64,000 bases of DNA from Gossypium raimondii (taxonomy: Eukaryota; Streptophyta; Magnoliopsida; Malvales; Malvaceae): the NCBI RefSeq assembly GCF_025698545.1, contig NC_068571.1, positions 41,139,733 through 41,203,732 of the forward strand. The letters run 5' to 3'. A program made the translations under genes and the position numbers. The notes beneath the pieces were generated by a model, which made no database searches, was not told the DNA's origin, and was given only the letters and a program-made list of their open reading frames with translations. Shown one piece after another: positions 1 to 12,526 of this stretch (positions are counted from its first letter, which is position 1; each line of letters opens with the position of its first letter).

Positions 1-206
1 ATTTTAACATTTAAACAGCAATAGATTTGGTAACAATTATACACTTATAGTAACGATTTACTTGTGATGTAATTTAAATTGTCATAACTATTGTCAGACA
101 AAATATTAGTAAATCACATTTACTTATTTTATTATAATTAACTATTTGTGGTGAAATTTTTATTGTCACAACTATATCGCCACTAAAAATGTCAATGGTT
201 GTAGTG
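1..206. mobile_element. Terminus of a CACTA (En/Spm-type) DNA transposon, cut by the window edge
   Basis: The stretch ends in GGTTGTAGTG, whose reverse complement CACTACAACC matches the CACTA terminal inverted repeat. Inside it are imperfect subterminal repeats (TTGTCATAACTATTG near 80-94 and TTGTCACAACTATAT near 163-177), as is usual for CACTA ends. The next three bases, TAT at 207-209, would be one copy of the 3-bp target duplication. The other end lies outside the window, so element size and coding content are unknown. Confidence 0.65.
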
Positions 207-2829
207 TATCCTGCCCTATGATATGGTATAAGAAAACTTTATATATTTGTATAATTAGCATCGACCTTATAATATTTGGGTTCATGATTCAAATAATTTG
301 TAGCTTAAATTTTAAATGTTTATATAAACTTAATTTGGAGAAAGATTTATATTAGGTTATATTCCTTTTATAATCATAAATCAAGTAAAAATAATATAAA
401 ATTTATAAATTGTCCAATAACTTTCATAACACTTTTCATAAGTAATGTAATTTTTTGCCAAAATTTTTAAAGTTATTTTTATAAAAAGTTATGATAAAAT
501 TATAACATTTTTATGAATAAATATATTATTTTATAATATATAGCATGAGCACATAAATAAGAAGTTATGCCTATACTTTTTGCAATAAATTTTTATAAAT
601 AAATATATTATAACACTTTTATAAAATGTAATTTTTGACATTAGAATTTTTTTAGGATTTAAATAATATAATTTTTTGTTATAACTTTATAAAATTTATA
701 TATTATTTTATAATATAATTTTATCATTTGTATAAAAACATTTTTAAAATTGAATTGAATTTAATTACCAGTGTAAATACTCCAATTCTCATAAGTTAAA
801 ATATTATACTCAAATCCAATTAGTCACTTCAATATATTCCAATCCACTTAGATTAGACGTTTAAGATAAGGAGAAAGAGTATTGATAATAAATCTTCACA
901 AATTCAGCCATTATCTTGTGATTAATGCAACTTCAATAGAATTAGTTTAATTAGAAGGATGAAACCTGATTTTCACCATTAATCTCAATTTCTGAAATAC
1001 AACTCATATCAATTATCGAATAATATTTGATAGATGGAAGCATACCAAAATAATCTCAATAAATCGGTTTTATTGTTGTTAATAATATTTCATTTTACTT
1101 TGCACCACAAAAAATTGATAAAATCACATTAAAATGCCAACTAAAATAAATACCCACAAATAAAATGGGAATGTGTGCATCAACAAATCTTAAAACATTA
1201 GGCATAATGTCGAATTTAGTTCTTAGCGTTTATATATTTTATAAGTTAACTTTTTTAAAAAAAAGTTAAATTTGGCTTTAATCTTTATAAAAGAGTCAAA
1301 TTTAACGAAAAAGTCTAAATTAATGTTTTGTTAATGGAAATATTTTGCACGGCAATCTACGTGTACTTTATGCTAATATTTTGAATTTTATCAACTTTTT
1401 ATGATTCTTTTATGATTTTAATTTACTTTTATTTTAAAATTATTTGTTGAAATGACATATAAGATAAATGAAATGCACGTGGGTTGCCATGTAAACTTTA
1501 TTAAAATTTAATGTTTTAGCTAGTATTTCTATTAAAGAAAACAACTAGACATTTTTAAAAAGCTAGTGGCTTAATTTACTAAAAAGAATAAAAATCAAAT
1601 TGATTAAAATATAAACATTGAAGATTAAAATTATCATTATGCCATTTAATACGATAAAAAATATAAATTTATTTTTAAATATATATATATTACGCTTTTC
1701 ACGGTGAAAATGTGATGGTGAATAGCAAATGCGAATTAATGGTGTAAGGTGGCCTAATTCTTTGAAATTAGATTCCATGACATTACGTGCAAGCTGTAGA
1801 TTGAATAGAATAGCAATCGGATTTTTATCAACCAAACCAAAGACCCACCACCACCATCACCACTCACCTTCAGCTGATGCAATACCCTTATCTCCCTTCT
1901 TAACTTATACCTTTTCTTTCTCTTCTTTTCTAAATCATTAGACACTGCCATTCGTAGTGGAGCTTGCAGATATATACCATCCATCCAATAACTACAACTT
2001 AGCTACGTACAAGCAACAACTATGTACAGAAGCTAATTTGACATTTATGTATACACATATTTAGGAAGATGATACTTCAAATAGATTGAATTTTCTTGTA
2101 AAAAAATAATGTATTCATACTAGATATGCATTTGTATTAATTACTCATCCGAATTCCAGTTTTTTTTTTTAAAGAAATCTGTAATTCCACTTTCATATAA
2201 TCTGAAGATCACTCCAGTAGAAGTGGTAAGTGGTCCATAAAAAACACCCAGTATTTTTTAAATTATTCTAAAATTGATCATTGTACCTACTGTTTGAGTG
2301 ATGAGTGATGAACAGTGTCTCATAAAGGATATCATTATGCTTAGAGATTCTAAAGAGGTGCCTAAAAAAGGGTTTTAAATAACGTCGTTATTTGATTGTT
2401 GTTTAAGCAAATGAAGGTCAAAATTACATGATCGGGCCTTCATATTATTTAGTAATCACTAGCTAATAATCATATCAATTGGCAGCACTAGCAGAGGCAT
2501 CATCCCCAAAGAATGGGGACCTTTTGTTCCAGACCCAGACAAAAACATGTTTAAGCAGTCGGCAATAAAAATTGCTACTATATATATATATATTAAAACC
2601 GATTTAGCCAATTGGTTCATAAAGTTGACTAACAAAGCACCATCTATCAATTTAAATATCTTATCGTTTTGCAGTTTCCCATTATATAGATATATAAATA
2701 TATAATGTCGTTTTCATCAGATGAAATTTAATGTTTTACTAACGGTATAACAAATGGACGAAAATTAATTCAGTTTCTGAAAATATTTTTTTTAAAGAGA
2801 AACTAATTACCCAGATAATTAAGCTAAAT
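207..2829. other. AT-rich intergenic stretch, no gene recognised
   Basis: I see no exon-like sequence. The stretch has many short AT-rich inverted and direct repeats, a TA dinucleotide run at 2579-2593, and a CAC-rich tract near 1848-1866 that reads as six histidines in one frame but has no gene context. Sequence near 1200-1560 (phrases such as AGTTAAATTTGGC) looks like worn repeat DNA. Poly-T near 2787-2795 could be the inverted poly-A tail of the LINE that follows. Confidence 0.5.
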
Positions 2830-2839
2830 TCTTTAAAAG

Positions 2840-3680
2840 AGAATCTTCAACCAGTCTAAGACCAAAACTCTTGTTACGAATCATCTTGACAAGTCTATCT
2901 GCAATTCTATTCTCCTCGCAAGAGATATGTTGAATTTTTCATTGTTTTACTGAATCTAAAAGTTGGTGAATTCTCCTAACAAGAGCCGAATTAGAACCTC
3001 CAAAAGATACGTCTTGAATAGCAATAACGACTTCAAGACTGTTAGTTTGAATTAGCAAGTTACCATAGCCCCGTTGTAGAGTAAGTTTCAAACCATCTAG
3101 AATGCCCCAGAGTTCAACGTCAACAACTGTGCACATGCCCAAGTATCTGCTAAAACCGAAGATCCACTCCCTATTGTGATCACATACAAATCCTCCAACA
3201 GTAGCAAACTCGTCCTCAATTCCGACAGAACCATCTGTAGTTAGGTGTACACAATTCTTTGTTGGATCTGGTCTCGCAACAAGGCTTTATGAACCATGCT
3301 TAAAAGATTTGGATGCAGAGGTAAACTAGTTTGACCAACTAACATATACATTGATGATATCCTCAGTATTCCATGAGTAGTCCTGAAAAATGTAGAGATT
3401 ACGATTCTTCCAAATGCGCTAAGACACATCCCAAAAAGGCACTACCAGTCAACTCCTTTAAGGAAAAAAAACCATTGGTTAAGAAGGTTCACTATCATCC
3501 ATTCATAAAGAGAATTAGAGTAAAAATTAAAGAGCTTATCTATAGGGATGAGCTTGTTCCAGACGTCTCTGGCAGCAGGGCAATCTCTAAGGAAATGTAA
3601 AACATCATCGGCACCAAATCCACAGACTTTGCAAGCACTATCATTTCCTATTCCTCTCCGCGTCCTTTCTGTGTTCATTA
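2840..3680 (-). pseudogene. LINE zinc-binding and RNase H domains, broken
   Basis: At 3678-3442 the frame ACKVCGFGADDVLHFLRDC has the Cys-x2-Cys...His-x4-Cys pattern of the zf-RVT domain. From about 3250 down, TTDGSVG gives the first RNase H Asp, followed by FGFSRYLGMCTVVDVELWG with the catalytic Glu, then a segment leading to HISREENRIADRLVK, which carries the last Asp. A stop after LDSVKQ (near 2939) and others interrupt it. RNase H is the last domain of the element's ORF2. Confidence 0.8.
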
Positions 3681-4369
3681 ATAAACGTTCTTTGAAAACA
3701 AGCCACAGAAAGTATCGAACTCGTTGAGGACCTTGAAACTTCCACGGTAACTTCCAAATAGGTTCTTTTAAATTCTAAGTGCCTTCTCGAAGCTTACTAT
3801 ATTCACTTTTAAGAGAGAAAGACCCAATCAAAGATTCCCCCAAATGATCCTATCTGGTCTAGATAAGGAATGAGGAGGTGGGATTCCCACAATTTTGTTG
3901 ATGATATCCTCATTAACCCATAGTCTGAAGAAGTCTAAGTTTCATGAACCATCATTTGTAACCAAGTTATTAAGAGGACAATTCAAATCAAGATTAGAGC
4001 AAGAGGGAATCTACTTGTACAAGGGGCCGATATTGGGGATCCAAGGGTCATGTCAACAATTTATACGATTTCTGTCACCTACTGACCAAATTAAATTCTC
4101 CCGAATAAGAGGTCATACCTTTGTGAGGGATCTCCAAAAAAAATAGTAGCACCCATTTCTTAAAGCCTCAGGTAAACTACCTTGAAACCCATACTTCGAT
4201 CTGAGGACCCTAACCCAAAGGTAATTAGAGTTGGTCATAATATTGAAACCAACCTTCATTATGAAAGAAGTATTCTGATCCTTTTAATGCCTCAACCCAA
4301 TACCTTCATTAGCTTTAGGTTGGCACACCGAATCCCATCCAACAAGAGCCATCTTCCTTGCCCTGTTAT

Positions 4370-5640
4370 AAGAACCCCAGATAAACTGTCTGACAATTTA
4401 TCGTCATTGATTGCATAAAATAATTTGGAATTGCAAGCAAAATCAACTGAGCCAAAGCCACTCTTCTAGATAGAGAAAGTTGTTTTACATCCCAATCGGA
4501 CAGTTTGCTGCGAACTTTATCCACAACAAACCATAGAGTATTAGTAGTGACCTTCTTATGTAAAAGGAGAATCCCTAGATAAGAACCCAGATTGTGCACT
4601 TTTCAGAAACCAAATAATCTACTTATGCAATCCCTTACGGCATCTTCAACCCCATTCGAGAAAAAGATGTTGGTTTTTCGCATATTGATTTTGTGACCCA
4701 AAACCTTACAAAAATTGTTGAGGAAACCTTTGATGACTTTGGCTTGATATTCATCGGCTTGCCCAAAAAGAATCAAATCACCTGTAAAAAAGAGACAAGA
4801 AAAAGGTGGACCAGTACGAGCCAATCAAATAGGGGACCAACTGCCTGCATCTATGGCTGAGTGAATGCTATGACGTAGCCATTCCATGCACAAGATGAAA
4901 AGATACAGGGACAACAGACATCCCTGGCGAACTCCTCTAACCGGACAAAATTTCTGGGTTGGAACCCCATTCCATAGAACCTGTATGGTAGAAGTAGTAA
5001 TAGCTGACATAATAGCATTAAGGAGAAATGGAGGAATACCTACAGCCTGAAGAGATGTTTCTATGAAATCCCAGTGGACTCTGTCATATGCCTTCTCCAA
5101 GTCAATTTTAATAGTCATCTATATCCTATTCTTGTAATTGCTTCCCATGGAATAAATGACTTTTTGCGCGATAATAACATTATTTGTGATGTTTCTGCCA
5201 GCTACAAAATGGCCTGGTTAGGGCCAGTTATCTGTAGAAAGACAAATTCGCGATGATCTTCATAACTAGCTTGTAGAGAATAGAGCAAAGGCTGATTGAG
5301 CGAAAATAAGAGAAACATTCTGGGCTCTACTGTTTGGGGATGGGCAAAAGAAGCGAATTATTAAGAACAAGATCAATGTTATCCCTAGAGAAAACTTTTC
5401 TAACCCAATTACAAGCATAAGCTCCAACATGATCGCACTGGTTTTGATAGAACAAAGCGTGATACCCATCACTGTTTGAAGGCTTTAAAGGAGCCATTTC
5501 AAATAGCGCAGACTTAATTTCCTCATCAGATAACGATTTGTTCAAAAAAGAAATATCAAAATCCTTAAGGCGGGAAGGCAGTAGATGGTAAAACAGGCAT
5601 CGGCCCTGGATGTTCCCTATAGAGATTTCCACAAAAATTA
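4370..5640 (-). pseudogene. LINE reverse transcriptase, broken
   Basis: The minus strand holds IKIDLEKAYDRVHWDF (motif A with the first catalytic Asp), VRGVRQGCLLSLYLFILCMEWL (motif B) and, in another frame, a motif C reading FTGDLILF where the family has FADDLILF, so one catalytic Asp is now Gly. Upstream, LKPSNSDGYHALFYQNQCD is a worn form of the usual P-G-P-D-G finger region. The motifs are split over at least four frames or stops. The segment at 4599-4366 (LSDWDVKQLSLSRRVALAQ) is the downstream thumb region typical of plant LINEs. Confidence 0.85.
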
Positions 5641-6189
5641 ACTATCTCCGTCTTTAACCTATCCTCATCCAAAATCTATTCCCTTAAATCATTTTTTAAG
5701 GTCACAATTCTGTTCTGCTTTCTTCTTTGCAAGGTGCGCATGTGGAAAAATTTAGTGTTGCGATCCCCTAAGACAACCAATCACACCTTACTTTTTGACG
5801 CTACAAAAGCTCCTCATGATGTAATACATTATCTAACTCTTCTTTGATTTCCATTTCCAACTGATGTAGAAATACTGAATTAGAACTATCAAGCACAGAC
5901 TGAATGTTATTAAGCTTATGAATTACGATTCTTATGAGAAGTAATGTGACCATACACATCCTTATTCCATATCTTCACTTTGTTTGTATAATTAGAGTGT
6001 GTCGTTGATATGCTACCAGAGACACTCTAATTTTCTTTAACAAAGTTTGAAAAGGTTGGGTGCTCAATCCATCCCGTAAGAAATTTAAAAGAATGCTCTG
6101 TAGAATAAAAATCAGATAGAAGATCCACTCGAAGAGGACGGTGATCAGATTTTAATTTAGGCAAGTGAGTTACTGTGGCATGAGGGAAA

Positions 6190-6820
6190 GCTAAATTCCA
6201 AGGAATATTACAAATTCCCTATCCAACCTCTCAAACACTCTACCTCTTTTCCATGTATATTGCAAGCCTTGAAAACCTAAATCAAGCAGTTTAAACGAGT
6301 CCATGAACTTTCCAAAAAAAGGCACCTTCTCGCTAAGGTTTCTTCTATTTTTTTTCATTGGAAGAAAGAATGGCGTTAAACTCACCAATTGCCAACCACG
6401 GGCTCCCGTCGCTTAGATTAAGCTTTTTAAGGGCTTTTTAGAGATGTCTTTATTTTAGACTATTAAGAATCGAGGATGACTTTTGAGAACCTCTACATCA
6501 AACGAGTCTCTCCATCCAATCTAGATGCTACTAAAAAAATCGATTTCCTCAACGTGATGAGAAGACTGTAACCCGAGCTTGGCAATGATTGAATCAGCTT
6601 TGTATCCATTGGCTTTTGTTTCTAAAAAACCAATTAAATCTGGCTTGTGTTTATGGTTATACTCATGGAAAAAGCGAGAGAATTTGGAAGTAGCACACCT
6701 TGACAATTTTAATAGAAAATTGTAAAATTCATAAATAAAAAAATAAGGGTAAAAAATAAACCTCCTAGGAAATCTCTTCAAGCCTAACACCACTAACATG
6801 GCCATCATGACATTTATCAA
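6190..6820 (-). pseudogene. LINE endonuclease domain, broken
   Basis: The minus strand shows the N-terminal part of an exonuclease-endonuclease-phosphatase fold (SRFFHEYNHKHKPDLIGFLETKANG, with the catalytic Glu in FLETK), then after stops PWLAIGEFNAI, then DLGFQGLQYTWKRGR and ERLDR from the domain's second half. The family motif is G-D-F-N; here the Asp is Glu (GEFN). Several stop codons and frame changes separate the pieces. In an active LINE this domain nicks target DNA to prime reverse transcription. Confidence 0.75.
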
Positions 6821-7249
6821 ACTTATCTACTTCAGCTACAGTTTGAGAGCTAATGATCGTAGCTGAGACAGACATGGCTTTTGGGAGAGGAATATGAGAG
6901 TTTCCAGCTACTTTAAAACATCCCCCTTGGCCATGGATGGTTTTGCTGAGGGTCTTCCCTCATTGAACATTTTTTTCTTGCCCCCGGGTCATTACTTCTA
7001 GTACCTGAAAGAGGAAATTTACAAACCAACAACTCTTTTGCCTATGAAAAATTAAAAGAATTAGGGTTTAAATTTTCCCTAAAAGTAACGATAGAATGCT
7101 TATTGGGGTCAACGGATTTGAAAACGGATTTTGAATTCAAATCTACCACAGATTCAATTAGGCCTTCATAAACAAGATTGAAATGAATTAAAGACTTACT
7201 AGAATTTTAATCATGGATTTTCGAAACAATCTTACTGTTATTATCCTGT

Positions 7250-8694
7250 TTTGAAAGCATCATTCCCTCCGAATTGTTGTCGTCTAAGAGAGGTGCCAGG
7301 TCAAGTGTGCCCCGGTCACTTACAACCTTTTTAACCCAGTAAAAACCTGTGAAAGCTCCGCTGAGTTAATTTACTCATGAAAATCAGATCCCATAGCAAG
7401 CTTGATGTTACTTACTGACAATTCGACTTTGACCATTTGGACCCCACGCCGCTTGATTGGTCCATTTGTCGGTCTCTTTTATTTTTCCCATTAGACAACC
7501 CAGAGTTAGCTCTATAGTCTTAACACCTAAGTTATTTAAAAACTCTCCTTTATGTAAAAAAATCTCTTCAAACCCTTGATGTTTATCACTGAAACTGATA
7601 GCCACATTATCTAGCGTGCTTAAAGCATTAAAATGAGATTTATCTGATTCCTTATCCGAGATTTTCAGCTTCTAATTTTGAATCTCTTTTTGGTTTCAGC
7701 ACGATTTTCGTTCCACAATCATTTGTGGGCCAAAAGGATCACCCATCTCCACCGGAATAGATTCATTGGCGATCAGACTAAAGACCTATTCCTTACCAGC
7801 AACGGAGTTCAGATCCGAACCATTATAAAGGTAGACGTCCTTAAGGTGACCATAACAGCCATAGGAGAAGTGAATGGCTAGCAAAGACTCAAACACAACC
7901 CTTTGAAGTTTTCCAATTATAAGGATCTGTGAGACAAGTAGCTTTTCCAAATAGACGAAGACAACCATCCTTGCGAATTGTCCTCTTATGCCACTGTACA
8001 TTTTAATATCCAAGCGGACTACTTTGATTATCAAGCTACCAATTTCTTCTAAAACTTTTCATTTGTAGATGAAGCCTGGCATACTCGAAAAATGGATCCA
8101 CGCCAGAACCATGTTTAGAAATGGCTTCGACGGGCTGAAATCAACTGTCCAAGGTTAAACAATAAGGTAATGGCCAAAAACAACCCATGGCCCTCAAGTC
8201 AACACCATATCGTAGTCGACTTTACTTTGAGACCTAATCAAGTAATACCCATTTCTGACATCTATAAGTTGAAAAGGTTGAAAGGGCCTCCACAAATTGG
8301 AGATCCGGTAATGTAAAACCCCATAACTTATGTTTCATCCCAACAGCTTCACAACAACAGTGGCTTCCATGTCTTTAACAAGCCATTTCTTGATACGATC
8401 AGAAAAATCAATAGTCGGAATCACATTGACGTTGGATCTTAAAATATCACCCTCAACAAAGACCAAATCCTCTTCATTGATAATACCATAGCCTAATGGT
8501 GGGTCATCCGTTATCCCACCCTAGAGTTTATCCTTCCAAGAGACCACGACATTCAGACTCAAATCTACCACCATGTTTTCAACAGTATCCTCAATCGTCT
8601 CTTTGAAATAAACTTTCTTTGTGATGTGATCTTCATTGGAGTCCCCCCCATTATCTCCTTGATCATTGGATGAGATCAAAATTTCCGAAGACAT
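7250..8694 (-). pseudogene. LINE ORF1 (DUF4283 / zinc-knuckle type), broken
   Basis: An ATG at 8694-8692 opens a frame beginning MSSEILISSNDQGDNGGD that reads about 57 codons to a TAG at 8523-8521, and a second stop follows after IKKWLVKDMEATVVVKLLG. This is the usual start of plant LINE ORF1 proteins, which bind element RNA. Further in, around 8034-7800, the motif leading to the zinc knuckle (YSGIRGQFARM, then GKLQRVVFE) is clear, but the knuckle itself reads IHFSYGCYGHLKDVY: the expected Cys positions are His or Tyr, so metal binding is lost. The tail near 7605-7408 is hydrophilic and not diagnostic. Confidence 0.7.
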
Positions 8695-9710
8695 TTTCGT
8701 TCTTGAAAATATTCTTTTATTTTTATTTAAAAAAATTAAAAAACACCTTTTCTAAATAAAAATATTTTTTCTAATAATAAGGACATGAAAATATCTTTGG
8801 TACCTCTATTTTTATAATACAAATATTAGAAATAAAATCTAAAACTTATATTTATCCGGATTTGAATCAGAGTACCAAATTTAATATTTGAAAAACTATT
8901 GAAAACAAAAGAATTTTTTTATATTTATATAAGTTTGAACTCGAATTAATTCATTTAAAGTAAAAACCATTGTTTTTAACATTTTCACTTTTACAAACTA
9001 TTTTTAGCAAAAATAATAAAAAATATTTGTTTTATTGTTTTCTAGTTTCACATATTTTTATTTTTCAAAATCAATTTTAAAATACAAATGAAGTTTAAAA
9101 CAACATGAAATAAAAAATACAAATGTGAGTAGGAGGGGAATTGAACTCGAGACTAAAAGTAAAACTATTAACATTTAACAGTTTAACCAAAGAAATTGAT
9201 GTGTTAAGTTAGTAAAGAAAACGCATTTTGTAGGACGCGTTTTCTGTTTCTCTATCCAAAATCAATCAATTTTCTTAAATATCAGAAAATTAGTTTAATC
9301 AAATTTGCCCATGGTTCTATAGAACATTCTTTTTTTTAAATCTTTGCTTTTTCACTCTTCTTTTCTTTCTCTTTCTCTCATTTTTCTGGCTTGGTGTAGT
9401 GATCTATAGTCAAATCTACGATGGAGGAGCCAACATAGACGAAATAGAGAGGACATTTTATTTTCATAGAGAGAGAGGGGACATATGGTTTTCTTCATAG
9501 AGAACCCAGAAGGATTTTGTCAGTAAAGAGAACCCGTAAGTTTTTTTGTTTTCTTTTTAATTAAATTTACCATGTTTTCTTAATTTATTTATGCTTTAAA
9601 ACATTAATTTTTATTAATAATATATTATCTTATGTGACATTGTCCTAGAATGAGATGAAAAAATAATGACATGGCATATAATTATTGGAATGGAATATAA
9701 GATGACATGA
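8695..9710. other. Intergenic; possible LINE 5' leader and worn repeat
   Basis: No gene is visible. The first few hundred bases may be the 5' untranslated part of the LINE (upstream on the minus strand). At 9218-9243 an imperfect inverted repeat, AACGCATTTTGTAGGACGCGTTTT, resembles inner sequences of small inverted-repeat transposons. A GAGAGA-rich tract lies at 9467-9480. Confidence 0.4.
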
Positions 9711-9715
9711 CATCC

Positions 9716-11107
9716 TGATAATAAGCTGAATTTGTATGTTTAACACGCCCAATTTCGGTAATTTTTGCTACTGAGCTTGTAATTTTTTTAAATTTTACCA
9801 GGTACGTAGTTGGAGTATCGAAATTTGAGTGAACAAGCAAATCAAGCTAAATTAGAGCACAAGCAATAAAAGGGGGCCGAATTGAAAATTTTGAGAAATT
9901 TATGGCTGATCAGATTTTCTATTTGACTTTGTAAAAGTTAAATTTAGAAAAAAATCTGATATAAAATCTGGTTTTATGTGGTTGGTTGTTAGATGAATCA
10001 GGCTAAAATTAGCATATGAAATGTATATAAATACCTTGTAAGGTTACTTTGGAAAATAGACTGGAAATTGAATAAAAATAATTTATTTCATTTCTCTTTC
10101 ACGCATCTTTTAGCAGTACAAGCATTCTGCCATTCTTTTTCTATTTTCTTTGGTTCAATTCCTCTTTAAGTCCCTTCCTTCCTCCACCTATCACCATTAC
10201 ACTTAAACCCATTCTAATATTTCATTAAGCATGATTAGTTTCATGCTCAACTATTTCCTTTTAGTTTTAGCCCAGTTATCATTTCGACCAAAAAAATCTT
10301 GAGCTATGAACCCGCATTAAAAACCTTTCAACATGGCATTCGTTATCTCTTTGGTATTTGGGATAGTCACAATCGTCCTTTAAAGTTGATCAAATTTCAG
10401 CTCAAAGTGCACGTTGGGTGGGAGTTGTATTGGCAAACAATTGGGAAATCAAGTTGGTCGTCTACCGTATTTGAGTTCCCGTGAACAAATTGGCATGTTC
10501 AAATGGAAAAAGATAGTTACTTTTCGTCAAGGGAGATAGTGATCGAATTTAAACGACCCATGCGGTTAAGGTCGTTAATTTGAGTTGGGCTTTTCTAGAT
10601 CACAATGCTATTGAGATATTAAATTGCGGACGCATGTTACGTGGTTAGATAATCAGTAAGAGTTGGTTTACAGGTCATACTAGAACCAACTACACAAGGA
10701 AAAGTTGGCGGTTGGGGCTTCCTTAATCACTATAACTAGCTTATCGTTTAAAAGGAAAATCTACTTTTAAGGATCGATTTGATTTCGAAGTGTACTGAAG
10801 CTGAGGCTAAGTATTAACATATTTGATTCACCAATTTAATTTAATTGCCTTAATTTTATTTTGCACTGTTATTATTTTATTTTATATTTGTTTTTTATTT
10901 TATTTATCAACTAAAATCCCCCATTTATTTTTTCAACTTTGCAACGCACATATCATGGGTACGACAACTGCCTAGACTTAGGAACCTGGTTACGTAAACA
11001 AGAAAATTAGAAGTCCCAGTCCCTGTGGGATCGACCCTACTACTCTAACTACTATTTAATTTAGTTAGAGCGTAGGAAATTATATTTAGTGGTTTCGACA
11101 CCCATCA
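9716..11107 (+). mobile_element. Solo LTR (1392 bp), Ty3/gypsy type
   Basis: The element starts TGATAATAAGC and ends CGACACCCATCA (TG...CA), and is flanked on both sides by the same five bases, CATCC (9711-9715 and 11108-11112). Inside are a TATA-like ATGTATATAAATACC near 10021-10035, a pyrimidine-rich stretch after it, and near the end CCCTGTGGGATCGACCCTACT (11021-11041), a phrase common near the 3' end of Athila/Tat-like LTRs. No internal domain or second LTR is nearby, so this is a solo LTR left by recombination between two LTRs. The strand follows the promoter-like order and is inferred. Confidence 0.8.
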
Positions 11108-11330
11108 CATCCCTATTTCATATAATTCATTCTCCTGCACACAATATATAAATTTCTTATGACCAAATAAAAATTTTAAAATTTTAAACATTATAAGTAA
11201 ATTTAGATATGTAAATTTTTTATTAGAAATAATACGGATTAAAGTATTGGTTAGAATTATGACATCTAATTAACATGAATTCAAACTCTATCATCTCCTA
11301 ATATTGTAATGATCAAAATATTAAACATCA

Positions 11331-11340
11331 TCAATAAAAA
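11331..11340. repeat. Target-site duplication, left, of Pack-MULE
   Basis: TCAATAAAAA here and TCAATATAAA at 12924-12933 flank the element and differ at one base. A length of 9-10 bp is what Mutator-like elements make. Confidence 0.75.
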
Positions 11341-11833
11341 GGGTAAACTATAAAAATAGTCACTTTTGTTTGCCTTAGGTTACATTTTAGTCATTTATGT
11401 TTGAAATGTTACGTTTTAGTCACTTATGTTATTATTTTGTTACGAAGTGATCACTCTTCCGTTAAGTTCCGTTATCTCTCTAACGGTAATCCTACGTGGC
11501 AGTCTAACTAGATTTTAAGTGCCAACTTGGATTTCCTAATGGGATGAGAATAGATTTTTAATTAAATAAATTTAATTAATTAAAAATTTAAAACCTTAAA
11601 TCTTAGTTAAAAAACTGTTCATCTTCCCCTTTTTTTAGTTTTCTTTTTCAGTTGACTAAGAAAGCTATTATCATCAGAATTTTTTATTCACCTACAAAAA
11701 CAAAAAAGGATTCAATGGAGGGTCCAGGTATGTCTTCTTCACCGACAAATTTATGTTCTAAGACTTAAAATCAAGTGGTTGTCGACAAATTTATGTAATA
11801 AGATGAACTACAATGACTGCAGCATGTGAAAAA
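11341..11833 (+). repeat. Pack-MULE left terminal inverted repeat
   Basis: This arm matches the reverse complement of 12433-12923 almost base for base, including the subterminal phrases on phosphate of TAGTCACTT type and the ATTCAATGGAGGGT segment, with only scattered substitutions and one- or two-base gaps. Confidence 0.92.
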
Positions 11834-12022
11834 ATGATGTTCCAGTTAACATCCTAGAATGAAAAACCAAAATAGTTTGTTTTAATGGCTGAACCAGCTT
11901 TTGTTCAACTTGGGCTTTTTCCATTTTTATTTGACATGGGATTGTTTATTCAGAGAAAACCCAAAATTCCTATGTTTTGTTAATTTCCTATTTGATCTGG
12001 TTTCAGGTAAAAAAAGACAAAA

Positions 12023-12526
12023 ATGGCAAACCAGCTTGGAGTTCTTAATGCGTTGGATGCAGCAAAGATACAATGGTACCATTTCACTGCAATTGTGATT
12101 GCTGGAATGGGTTTCTTCACTGATGCTTATGACCTTTTTAGCATCTCTCTTATCACAAAATTGCTCGGTCATATTTACTACTTCGATGCACTTTCTGAAA
12201 AGCCTGGAACTTTGCCTCCTCGTATTGTAGCTGCTGTTAATGGTGTGGCCTTTTGCGGAACTTTAGCTGGACAGCTTTTCTTTGGTTGGCTTGGTGATAA
12301 ATTAGGCCGAAAACGAGTTTATGGACTCACCTTGATGTTCATGGTGATCTTTTCCATTGCCTTTGGACTTTCCTTCGGAAAGTCTCTAGATGGTGTAATG
12401 GCAACCCTTTGCTTCTTCAAGTTTTGGCTTGGTTTTCACATGCTACAGTCATTGCAGTTCATCTTATTACATAAATTTATCGACAACCACTTGATTTTAA
12501 GTCTTAGAACATTAATTTGTCGGTGA
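12023..12526 (+). pseudogene. Captured N-terminal fragment of a PHT1 high-affinity phosphate transporter, fused to terminal-repeat sequence
   Basis: The 167-codon frame starts [15 protein letters not shown]. Residues 1 to about 136 are clearly the start of a plant PHT1 H+/phosphate symporter (major facilitator superfamily, plasma membrane): [18 protein letters not shown] is the first membrane helix region, and [14 protein letters not shown] is the MFS loop motif after helix 2. The match stops at KFWLGF, just before the PHT1 signature GGDYPLSATIxSE, which is absent, and residues from about 137 come from the Pack-MULE right arm. PHT1 proteins have about 530 residues and 12 helices, so this piece cannot transport phosphate. 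The 5' UTR intron acceptor is kept just upstream of the ATG. The intact reading frame could still give a short chimeric protein or a regulatory RNA; that is speculation. Confidence 0.9.

Larger units (their letters stand above)
2830..8694 (-). mobile_element. Decayed plant L1-type LINE, near full length
   Basis: On the minus strand the domains occur in LINE order: an ORF1 protein with a DUF4283-like start and CCHC-like region (8694 to about 7250), apurinic-type endonuclease (about 6820-6190), reverse transcriptase (about 5640-4370), a reverse-transcriptase zinc-binding domain (about 3680-3440) and RNase H (about 3250-2840). At about 5.9 kb this is close to a complete plant LINE. Every domain has stop codons or frame changes and several catalytic residues are altered, so this copy cannot be autonomous. 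I could not fix the target duplication; the 3' end is placed where RNase H homology stops. Confidence 0.85.

Noticed and set aside
1845-1870. Run of six His codons, like an affinity tag
   Set aside because: It is a natural CAC/CAT tract in an AT-rich intergenic region; no vector sequence or gene surrounds it.
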